Below, one piece after another: positions 25,434 through 34,915 of a stretch of DNA of 64,000 nt. Every line of letters starts with the position of its first letter. Position 1 is the first letter of the stretch. The position numbers and the translations under genes were made by a program. Below the pieces are notes generated by a model that worked only from the letters and a program-made list of their open reading frames with translations, was not told where the DNA came from and did no database searches. Location: positions 59,316,033 to 59,380,032 of the forward strand of contig NC_061508.1 of NCBI RefSeq assembly GCF_022539505.1, in the 5' to 3' direction. This DNA comes from Lolium rigidum (Eukaryota; Streptophyta; Magnoliopsida; Poales; Poaceae).

Positions 25434-25755
25434 TGCTTTAAATAGCCGGCTACAGGCTATAACCGCGGCATCCCAAAACAGCTATATCCCGGCTATAGCT
25501 CGGCTATAGCCGGCTATTTAAGAACTTTTATATCTTTTAGCAGGCTAATGCAGTTAGCCGCATCATACGGGAGAGGCTGCCGGCTACAGGCTATAGCCGC
25601 GGTATCCCAAAACAGCTATATCCCGGCTATAGCTCGGCTATAGCCGGCTATTTAAGAACTTTTATATCTTTTAGCGGGCTAATGCAGTTAGCCGCATCAT
25701 ACGGGAAAGGCTATAGCGGGCCATAGCCCAGCTATAGCCGGCTATTTTAAACTAT
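25434..25755. mobile_element. MITE with internal 134-bp tandem duplication
   Basis: The ends TTTAAATAGCCGGCTA and TAGCCGGCTATTTTAAA are inverted repeats. Inside, a unit starting at 25445 is repeated from 25579 (134-base spacing) with few changes, plus a partial divergent third unit. It is rich in the palindromic phrases GGCTATAGCC and AGCCGGCT. A hAT-type MITE is possible; the target duplication is ambiguous because the ends are TA-rich. Confidence 0.65.
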
Positions 25756-25920
25756 GAAAATTATACTAAACTGAGAAGTATTTATTTATTGTTGCATGTT
25801 TTGCAAGTTTCTCGATTTAATTTCAACACTTAATGATTGTATGAAACACGGAAATGTTTCTCATTAACAAGTGTCATCTAAATTTTCTTCCCCGATGCAA
25901 CGCATGGGCAATTTTACTAG

Positions 25921-27616
25921 TCTATACCTAATAATAAAGAAAATAAGGCTTCTTGTTCGTCCATCTATTATTGCCACGAGTTTTTGCAGAAATTACGGTG
26001 AATGCCACCGCTAAGTCAGAAAAAACGGTTCGGTAATATGTACACGCGTGACCTCGCTCCCGATTTCGGCCCAAGTTCCCCGTTCCTCTCACCCGGACAT
26101 CCGCGTCCCTCTCATTGGCCGTACTTCGCATGTATCTCACCGGAGAAGAGGGAGTAAGAGGAGAGGTGCTGGATGTACGTCGTCGGAATTGGGTTGGCCC
26201 GAGTACAGAGTACTCCAGGACTCTCACCGGCCGGACTCCCCCGTGCATCTCACCGGAGACGAGGGAGGAAGAGGACGCGTGCTGGATGGGCTTCGCCAGA
26301 ATTATGGTTGGCGAGATGGGTGGCCACCGTCGATAGACGCGTGGGAAGTTGCGGCGCGGAGCTCGTAGGAGAAGCGGCGCGGAGCTCGTAAGCGCTGCGG
26401 CGGGAGCACCGTGGCGCCGCAAGAGAAAGAGAGAGCCATGGAAGTGGGGGCCGGCGCTGCGTTGGTAGCGAGGACTCCGGGGCTCCGGCCGGACGAAATG
26501 AATCAGGCCGAGCCGGGAAGATGGCGACGCCGGTGGCAACTGGTGGCCTGGGGTGATTCAGGGAGAGCCGTGGGTCGTGGGCACGAACGGATAAGGTGGG
26601 ATATTTTTCTTTTCTTTGGGTTCGCTTCATCCGTCACTTTCCAGGTTTCTTGGCCCAGTTTAAATTTCTTGGTGGCCCATCTACCCACACGAGTTTACAA
26701 AGTCAGCTTCACTGCTAAAAAAAAACCTAATAAAAAATGAAGTTCACGATCCAGCTTCCGTGCAAAAAAAGAAAAACAATAACTACACGGCTCAGTCCAT
26801 ATTTGCATGTCCACACTGAGCTGCCGCGAATGCTCCGCAACACCAGGTGTCTAGGTGGGATAAGTCTTGGATCAATTACTTGATTTTTTCAAAAAAGCTG
26901 AAATTAGTACAATTTGTCTGGAGCGGGTAAAAAATATAAAACCTTGGGCCCATGGTTTAGAAGGGTGGTTGCTAATCGAGGAGCAACTAACATGAACACC
27001 CACCAGATCCCAGATCCTAGAAGATTCGTCGAGAAGATAACTCCACACGCCCTCCGTCGGTGCCCACCGGATCCTAGAAAATCCGTCGAGAAGACAACTC
27101 CACATGCCCTCCGCGGTGCTAGGCGCACCACCGGAACATGATAGGGAACGAATGACCTTTTTATAACTTTAGGATGTAGTCATCGCCTCGCCATCCTAAA
27201 CAAGACACTGCATATTCCTAAAAAAGAAGAATTGAACCTCATGTCCGCATGAGCCCGCGATCCACCGCAAATCCAAGGCCACCGGAGGCGGGGCGAACCG
27301 ATGGCGTTGCCGGCAACGGGGGTGGGGGGCGAAACCTTAGATTGGTTTTCTTGGACTGCCTCCTATTTGGTGTGAATATTATTGATACCATATCACATTC
27401 CATTTTTGTCGCAATTTATATTAATTTTCACACACCGATTTGTTCACTGAAAAGCTTGAGATATAGTCACCATTTGTCTGACCGGAGTCGCTTAGAGGTC
27501 CTCCTCCTACCAAGAAGCTGGTTGGATTCTACAACATGACACGTCCTTAATTACTTTATACGCTTGCATGACATAAATTTTATCTACCCGTCGCAACGCA
27601 CGGACATGTTTCCTAG
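25921..27616 (+). mobile_element. Helitron 2 (non-autonomous)
   Basis: It starts TCTATACCTAATAATAAAG immediately after the 3' CTAG of Helitron 1 and shares its first roughly 40 bases ('AAATAAGGCTTCTTGTT'). It ends CCCGTCGCAACGCACGGA with CTAG at 27613-27616 followed by T. Bases 26040-26700 are GC-rich with long frames on both strands but no recognised domain. A possible captured exon is not excluded. Confidence 0.6.
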
Positions 27617-28344
27617 TATTAATTTAACATGGATGATAGAATTCCGTCCTGATAAGAACTGATATCAAGGAGTCTGCAAAAAGTACTACGAATTTCCAGC
27701 AACAGCAACATACCTTCGTGTGTTGCAGTGTTGCCTTGGCAGAGTTCATTTGCCGACGGATGATCAGGCACGTATCCTCTCTCATTCTCTCTCCAACCAA
27801 TTCGATAACCACGCGTTATTTAATTTTGGGCAAGGTACCCATCCATTGAGTCTGTACCTGTCCGTGGCGTCATCATCCTGGTAGCTAGGTTTTAGCAGCA
27901 TCGTTGACCCTTTCGCATTGAGCAGATACATAGGGTTCCAACACTGATCGATATTCTCTGCCATTAATTGTTCCCTCCGATATCAAGCTGACCCAACAAC
28001 ATAATTGGAATGACCGGTCAGCAGATACATACAGACACCGCTTATTAGAAGCCAAAACCAGCCAAATAAACCGAATCGAAGCATGAAAGTCTCATGGACG
28101 GCACTACCACCAGCAGCAAGAGCAAGATATTGTGGCTTGGTTCGCTGCAAATAAAATACTACAGCATGTCAGCATCTAGTCCAAAATCGATATACAAGGA
28201 ATTAGGAAAATTCAGAACTGAGTTGCGGAGAGAGAGCAGGATGCAGTCATGACTCATGACATAGGTCGTCCCATCTATCCTACGAAGAGCTGGATGCCCA
28301 GTTGCTTGCCCACTTCCGAGACAGGCGCCTAGTAGGTAGCCTTT
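27617..28344. other. Unassigned intergenic DNA
   Basis: No gene is recognised. A 60-residue minus-strand frame (27964-27782) reading 'MAENIDQCWNPMYLLNAKGS' shows no family match I can name. No inverted or terminal repeats were seen. Confidence 0.3.
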
Positions 28345-28475
28345 TTGATAATAATTGTAGCCTTTTTGTGCTGTGGTCTAAGTTATTATCTCTATAGTAG
28401 GTAGTACTCACTTAGATGTGGTTTAATGCAATGTGTCATTAATTATGTTGTAGACTCGTATTGCTTTGGGATGTG
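28345..28475. repeat. Repeat R2, partial MITE, second copy
   Basis: Nearly identical to 19261-19391 (TTGATAATAATTGTAGCC onward). It ends at 'GGGATGTG', where GC-rich DNA begins. Confidence 0.65.
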
Positions 28476-28740
28476 AGGCGCGGGAGCTCCACCGGCGGGA
28501 ACATGCGACCGCGCGCAGGAGTCCGTCAGCGCGAGGCAAGGGAGATCGCCGGCGCCAAGGGAGGAAGTGCGCCCGTCGTCGCGAGGCGTGGGTGCTCCAC
28601 CGGTGCGAGAAGCGCGGGAGTCCGCGAGAGCCAAGGGAGGGAGGTCGCCCGCCGGCGCAAGGCGCGGGAGCTCCACCGGCGCGAGAAGCGCGGGAACCCA
28701 CCGGCGGGAAGGTGCGTCGGGTGGATTGGATCGCGAGATC
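28476..28740. repeat. GC-rich imperfect repeat
   Basis: Variants of 'GCGCGGGAGCTCCACCGGCG' recur at about 28480, 28584 and 28662, with 'GCGAGAAGCGCGGGA' between. Frames on both strands are Arg/Ala/Gly-rich and look compositional rather than coding. Confidence 0.5.
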
Positions 28741-29583
28741 GGACGACTTGGTGTTTATTCAAAATAAGAAGGGCGTAAATGAAAAAAACATTTTAAACTA
28801 CACGTCCGACACATAAATCGTGACGAAGGGATAATGTGATGTCACGTTGATTGCAATAATGTGTGTACTTTTTGCAAAACTGATGTAAATAGCAGTTGAA
28901 AAGCATAGAGCAGCGAAACAATTGCCTTAAATGCATGAATAGGCAGGCAGCGAGGCATCAATTATTAGCACAGTAGCGCAAACTGTAGGGAGCAGCGACG
29001 CAGGCAGCGAGCAGCAGCGAGCAGCCCGCCAGCCACTAATCCTAGCGGGAGTAAACGGCCTAGCTGCAGAGTCCCGTTCAGCTTAAAAGGCCACAAACGG
29101 CATTTGGTGGGCCGCCACGGACGTGTCCGTTTACAGGTATAACTGCACCTTAGAGTGCCAACTTTTTAAGGGACCATAATGTAAATTGTACGGGACGTAC
29201 GACGTACGGCCGATTCCCGTTTAATAGTAAAGATTCTTCCGGTTGTTAGGCTGCTCGTAACATATGTCATGTTACTTAATCTAGTGTCACCATGATCATC
29301 AGCCGACTAACAAGTACACTTCAACTTCAATGATGGAGCTTATGGACAGTAAAAAATTGAATGGACATATTTTACAAAGACACTGCCTGCTCAATACAAA
29401 AGAAATGCAGCATGGTTTTTAAGCACAAATGAAATATGCTTACATGAAGAAAATGCAGCCTGGATTGTAAGTACAGATGAGATATGCTTACATCAAGATT
29501 AGCGAACAAGCCAACGTGAGCTAGCTAACAATCTTTGCTGTCCACCAGAACTAAACGTGTATTCAGATTAGGAAAACAACTGC
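28741..29583. other. Unassigned intergenic DNA
   Basis: Non-coding. It includes 'GCAGCGAGCAGC' repeats near 29000-29030 and a stretch near 29250 (GGCTGCTCGTAACATATG) resembling a decayed MITE end. No gene seen. Confidence 0.3.
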
Positions 29584-29895
29584 CATGCAGATCACTGTAG
29601 AGCGGCAATATCCTGTGACAGGCGGGATTGGAAGTCTTCGTGGACTTTCGCACCCGGACGAGTGTCCTAATGGCTTCGCCTGCAAGGCTCCGCCAACTTC
29701 TAGAGCCGGCCATCGAAATAATGAAGCCGGCCCAACGATGAGCACAGCTAGCCTGGCAATGCCAAAGCAGGCCAATCCCATCTAAAGCCATCCAGACGAT
29801 GCCAAAGCTGCCCAAGACCATGGCGCATCACGCCCATGGCCAAGCCAACCTAGACGAGGATCCAGCCGGCCCCGAGGCAACCGGCCATGGTCAAG
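29584..29895. repeat. Repeat R1, second copy
   Basis: The near-identical partner of 18924-19240. Here it is followed by a different flank (CAAGCCGGCTGCTCC) and preceded by unrelated DNA. The order of R1 and R2 is reversed relative to the 19-kb locus. Confidence 0.7.
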
Positions 29896-30754
29896 CCGGC
29901 TGCTCCTCAACCGACCCTACCGCGGCGCAGCTGGCCCCAGGCCAACTGTTTCCCAACCCTTTGACATACCTGGGGTCATCCCCCCGATGGCGTCCATTTG
30001 TTCCACGCCAACCGCACGCCTTATGCAGTTATACCCACTAGTATCAGGGACAATTTCAATATTCAACGGTAAGTATTTTACTCTAATTTATAATACGATA
30101 TGATGGTAGCAAAAGAATTCCAATAAGGCCTTCGCAAACTAAGACTTCACTCTCAAGCACACATGTCTGTCAATGATATAAAAAGAGAGTTGTGAATGGT
30201 AGCCGCAAATCAAATGAAAATGAACAATTGTAAAATTAAGAAGAGGAGTAGATTTCCAATTGTTAATCAAAAAAGTTTATGTTTGTGAACTTTCAATAAC
30301 TTAAAACATAAGCGCAGAGTGATTAGTGGAACGTTGCATGGATGAGATCATGCATGCAATGATCCAAAATTAACGTTATTATGTCTAGCTCTGGCTCATT
30401 GAACATGGGCATGTTTTCCTTATATAGTTGTGTGTGCCAGCGTGATAACTTGCACAATATCTATTTTCCTACACTCCCATTTCATTGAAGCCACTTTATT
30501 TTGTTATGGTAATTAAGGATGATTTTTTCCAGTCACCCTGATCGACGCATCAATATTTCATGAGCACATGGACTCCTCAAACTATAACATATTCTCTTTG
30601 ATATACATATATGCCCCTCTTAGGATTGCATGTTCAACATTATAGCAGGTAATAACACACTTATGCAGATAAATACCAAACATATATATGATAAGGCAAT
30701 AAAGATTCAGTACTAAAATTATGTCAGCTTGGCCCAAGTATCAAGCATTACACA
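29896..30754. other. Unassigned AT-rich intergenic DNA
   Basis: The first 150 bases resemble retrotransposon sequence with 'GGCGTCCATTTGTTCCACGCC'. The rest is AT-rich and non-coding, with no gene seen. Confidence 0.3.
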
Positions 30755-30882
30755 TACTACCTCTGTCCATTTTTAGATGTCAAAAATTTGTTAAATTCAA
30801 ATGTATCTAGACATTTTTTAGACATAGATACATTTAAATTCAGATGAACCACTGGACATCTATTAATGGACGGAGGGAGCAG
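30755..30882. mobile_element. Stowaway (Tc1/mariner) MITE
   Basis: The ends TACTACCTCTGTCC and GGACGGAGGGAGCAG are the degenerate CTCCCTCCGTCC repeats diagnostic of Stowaway. The body is self-complementary and carries 'AGATGTC' and 'AAATTTAAATG' type stretches. It sits exactly at the left edge of duplicated block B. Confidence 0.85.
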
Positions 30883-31795
30883 ATAGTCCCTGCTCTCAAA
30901 ACAATGCCTTCAACAAGATCATTGCCAGGCACAACCAGTTAAGGCCAGACCTTGGATTTTCATCCTGAAAGGTAAGGCTCTGAATTTCACCTGTGTTGCC
31001 GCCCCCACTTGCATATTGCTGTTGTGAAACTCAGAACATCAAGCAAACCCCTCAACAATACATAGACTCCAACATCCATTGCTAGTCCTCCAATCCGGCC
31101 TTTGAATGATATCCCCCGCCTCTGATTTCACCATGTACCAGAATGTCATCTGATGACAACATAGAACAGAGCTTCGCGTAGCTCCCTCTAGAACCAAATT
31201 GTCGGAATAAAAGCACGGGTGCGCACGACCGAATACCATCCGATCCAGCAAACTCTAGCCAAAAGATGCACTCTTCTATTCGCCGAAGCTTTTCGGAACT
31301 CATCACTCCAACTAGATCAAGATGGACGACAAGCCTCATGTAGGTCTTCAACTTCGCATAAGAGAGACCCGAGGACCGCCATCATTATTCAGGTCGGGCC
31401 CAGCGCCGCCGACCATCCCAGGCCGGCCGAGGCAACGCGGCGAGACACCTTGCAACCGGCGACAACCAAGATCACAGAGATGGAAAGGAGAAGACCGACC
31501 TAGGGTTTACACCCATCTGGTCCGTCCCACCTCGCACCTCCATCGCCAGCGGCCACCACCACCATCACTAGGACGATGCCCAGACCGGCGCCCAGGTCGC
31601 CGTCCGCCGCACCGCTGATGCCCTAGGCGCACCGCCGCTCACGCCGCCGCACATCGAGCAGCCAACACGCCGTGGTGCCCGACGAGCGCACCGCACCCAA
31701 ACCGGGGAGGATCCTTCCCGCACCGATCCACCACGCTAGGGGACGAGTAGGCCCCGCCGCCGCCGACAACGACCTCATTCATATAAGATTTCCTC
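30883..31795. repeat. Unclassified repeat, upstream part of duplicated block B
   Basis: The partner of 6743-7690. Indels relative to A include loss of the segment with 'GCCGACCCTCCACC' and a shorter 'CCCTATGCGCGCC' stretch. Non-coding by the same reasoning. Confidence 0.55.
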
Positions 31796-32416
31796 GAGAA
31801 AAATGGCATTTGACTTTAGTACATGTATTCTCAGATATCGTGTAGTGTCAAACATGGATGCACAGTGGGTACCAACTACTAGTGCATATGTGTACAGAGG
31901 TCACGAATGATGGCGCGTATTACATGTCTAATAGACGCAACAGACACATACAACTGTACCATGTTAATCATCGTGCTTTATGTTTGATATGCTTTGCAAA
32001 AATATCACCGACGAAAATTGAGCTAACCTGCTTCACACGAACTTAGGGATCATGCATCATGTGTAGGCTGAATAACGATCGTGCGTCCCATGAACTAAGA
32101 ACCAGAGGCAGACTTGGATGCATAGTGCATACTTCGTGTACCAACTGCAAGATGCCACGATGCAATTCTATCACAATGTCGTAGTAGCTGGCTAGTTAAC
32201 CATCGTAGTACGCCGACGATCAAAGGTCACATATAAAATCAACAACGGAAAGCCTAACTAGTAACTACCTAACATTGATTGAATAGGATAGTAATATTCT
32301 TCATAATTAGCCTATTACCACTTGGTGTGCTACAAAACCCCTAGCCATATCGATTATCATGCTGTCAGCTGCCTCCTCATCTAGCTAGAGCCTAGAGCTA
32401 GCAAAGCCAGCCAACT
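31796..32416 (+). promoter_or_regulatory. Upstream region of GT47-B, TATA-like run deleted
   Basis: Homologous to 7691-8374. The TATATA of copy A is missing here: at 32280-32291 the sequence reads GAATAGGATAG. The start-codon context is AACTATGG rather than AACCATGG. Further small deletions occur near 32180 and 32305. Confidence 0.4.
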
Positions 32417-34434
32417 ATGGAAGCTGGCTACCCGAGGTACCTCCTCTACGGCCTCCTCATCCTGGGGTCATGGCTCGTCTCCTTCAGCCTCCACTTCCAG
32501 TTCGTTCACATCTACCTCTTGTCCTCTGAACCCCGTTCAGGACCGGCGCTCGTCGTCCTCCGGCCCTCGGTTCCCATGGCGCTCGACGCCACCCTCCCTC
32601 CAGCTCCCTCTGCCATCGGGGCCGATGAGGATGGCCGTCCTTCGTCTGTGGCATCGTCGTCGGCGTCGTGCGAGGGGAGGTACGTGTACATGCTAGATGT
32701 GCCTTCCCGGTTCGATGTTCTCAGCGGCTGCGTCGAGGGCGCGCCGGCGTTTCAAGACGAGTACAGCATGTGCTCCCTCTTGGTCAATGCTGGCATGGGC
32801 CCCGTGCTCCCTCCCGCCACCGGCGACGGCAGTGACGGTGACACCGGCGTCATCCCCAACATCGGATGGTAAGCTCGTTGATCATCAACTGACAGTGTAT
32901 ACTCCATTAATCGATGGGGCTTGGCTTCATATATTATCAGCATTCAGCACGCATCTGAGAATGCGCACGTCGTTGCAGGTACAACACGTACCAGTACGCC
33001 CTGGAGGTGATCGTCCACAACCGGATGCGGCGGTACGAGTGCCTCACCGACGACCCGGCGGCAGCCACGGCGGTGTACGTGCCCTACTACCCAGCGCTGG
33101 AGCTCCAAGAGCACATCTGCGACCTCAACTACACGGTGCGCAGCGGTCCCTCCTCCGAGTTCCTCCGGTGGCTGTCGTCTCGGCCGCAGTGGGGGGCCTT
33201 TGGGGGCCGCGATCACTTCATGGTCGCCGCCAAGACCAGCTGGATGTTCCGCAAGGACGCCACTGGGACGTGCGGCAACGACTTTCTCGAGCACCCCGAG
33301 TCCGGCAACATGACGGTGCTGACCTACGAGTCCAACATCTGGGAGCCGCGGGACAGGGACTTCGCCGTGCCGTACCCAAGCTACTTCCACCCCAAGTCGG
33401 CCGGCGAGGCGGCCGCGTGGCAGGACCGCGCCCGCGCTGCGGAGCGGCCGTGGCTCTTTGCCTTCACCGGCGCGAGGCGCGCCAACGGGACGCTGGTCAT
33501 CCGCGACCGCATCATGGATTCCTGCGCGTCATCGAGCCGGTGTCGGCTTGTCGACTGCAGCCACGGCATACAGGGCAGCAAGACCTGCCAGTCGCCGCGG
33601 ACGGTCGTCTCCGCCTTCGCCGCCTCCCGCTTCTGCCTGCAGCCGAGAGGCGACTCCTTCATGCGCCGCTCCTCGGTGGACGCTATAATGGCCGGGTGCA
33701 TCCCCGTCTTCTTCCACGAGGGCTCCACCTTCCAGAAGCAGTACAGGTGGCACCACCCGGACCCGGACGGCAGCGACCGCCGGTACTCGGTGCTCATCGA
33801 CGCCGACGAAATCCTGGAAGGCAAGGTGGATATCGAGGAGGTGCTGGCTAGCTACACAGACGAGGAGGTGGCCGCCATGAGGGAAGAGGTCATCAATGTT
33901 ATTTTGTGATCCAAATTCATATACTAAAGGGAGGCTAACTTCTGACGAGCGGAGCGAGGCCCGTCGCCGGAGGCTTGGGCCGAAGCGTAGCGTAGTCAGA
34001 AGTTAGCCCATACGTCGTGCCCTACAGGGACGCCTGCGGGGGTGCGGGGGGCGGCAGCCCCCCACGGTACGGATCGTTGCCACCGTCTATATATATTCCC
34101 TGTAAGCCGCCGCTAGGGTTATCATCGCATCATTGTACACCCACGGCGTTTGTAAACACCACCGAAATAGTGAAGTTTTGCTGGCTGGCGCCCGTGGTTT
34201 TTCCCTTGTGTGTTGCAAGGGTTTTCCACGTTAAAATCTCGTGTCCCCTGCAGTGTTTTACTTTTCGTTCTTCGTTTATTGTGCATCTCAAATATAACAA
34301 TCAAGATGATCCCGAGGTTCCTGTACGAGGACCCCAGGTCGAGGTTCCAGGGGGACATGCGGGATGCGTTCGACATCTCCTTGGATGCGGTAATGGGGAG
34401 AGTGAGGAGGATCAAGAACGGCGAGGATTTATGA
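32417..34434 (+). pseudogene. GT47 glycosyltransferase copy B, disrupted by a solo LTR
   Basis: Exon 1 is 32417-32868 (452 bases, as in A). Exon 2 starts at 32979, and the intron is 110 bases. The protein is very close to GT47-A, with the membrane segment, exostosin motifs and the 'RGDSFMRRSSVDAIMAGCIP' region intact. After the codons for 'MREEVI' a 403-base solo LTR plus a 5-base duplication interrupts exon 2. Translation would stop at 33909, giving about 464 residues with the last roughly 44 replaced by four foreign ones. The lost end (34305-34434) is still open and ends in TGA. So the only coding lesion I see is the insertion. A truncated but partly folded enzyme is possible; activity is doubtful. 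Confidence 0.88.
33897..34299. mobile_element. Solo LTR in GT47-B exon 2
   Basis: The 403-base insert begins TGTTATTTTGTG and ends AAATATAACA (TG...CA with short inverted ends). It is flanked by the direct repeat ATCAA (33892-33896 and 34300-34304); GT47-A has a single ATCAA at this place. This proves an LTR-retrotransposon insertion reduced to one LTR. Inside are a 14-base perfect inverted repeat (33933-33946 and 33995-34008, GGCTAACTTCTGAC) and 'TATATATAT' at about 34088. The family is unknown. Confidence 0.88.
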
Positions 34435-34734
34435 TACGGAGTACTAGTAGTTTTTTTTAGTGGTATATAAAGCAACGCTGTATACCGAGTAATTCTCATT
34501 TTTCTGATAATTAACTTAATTCATTCTCAATAATGTGACGTCATCAAATCTCAAATACAATCCATGTTAAAACTCACGAGTAAGCACATGTCAAATAAAA
34601 TCCAACAGTTTGGAGTATTTTTTTTTTTCCTAAGTTACAACTCACAAGTCACAACTTATGTGCCAGTAGTAAAATCTCAATTATAAGTTTATAACCAATG
34701 TTGTAACTCACGGAGGCAGGAACTATGAGGCAAT
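34435..34734. other. 3' flank of GT47-B
   Basis: Matches 9987-10180 after GT47-A, with small indels. Includes T-rich runs. No gene. Confidence 0.5.
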
Positions 34735-34915
34735 CCAAAAGTCTGTGTTTTTTTTTCAAAATAATACAAATTATTTATTAATTTACGGAAATATTATGCG
34801 TTTTCAAACAATTTCATTTTTCCGACTTACTCAGTTTTCTAGCTGCCAATCGGCCTACTGTCCGCCAACCAGGCCGTTGACAGAGCTGCGACGGGGCTGA
34901 TTGGTCACTAGGGGC
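34735..34915. repeat. Left arm of a large inverted repeat
   Basis: About 150-180 bases, including the perfect core AAATTATTTATTAATTTAC, recur in inverted orientation at about 38360-38560. The arms bracket the 3.4-kb insert that contains the Myb/SANT-like gene. Arms have diverged beyond the AT-rich core. Confidence 0.55.

Larger units (their letters stand above)
22879..25920 (+). mobile_element. Helitron 1 (non-autonomous)
   Basis: The 5' end is TCTATACCTAATAATAAAG, preceded by A. The 3' end has a hairpin-like CCCGATGCAACGCATGGG, then ATTTTACTAG followed by T. Both fit grass Helitrons (5' TC, 3' hairpin plus CTRR, insertion between A and T). It is about 3.0 kb with no Rep/helicase frame. It carries a PPR-like gene fragment near 24.8 kb and a later MITE at 25434. 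Open frames between 22911 and 24500 are not recognised. Confidence 0.6.

Noticed and set aside
25445..25712. Spaced repeats that could suggest a CRISPR-like array
   Set aside because: Only two units of 134 bases, contiguous with no unique spacers, inside a plant MITE.
33909..34016. GT47-B solo LTR as a natural intron
   Set aside because: The TG...CA ends and the ATCAA duplication identify it as a retrotransposon LTR; no GT-AG pair that restores the frame was found by eye.
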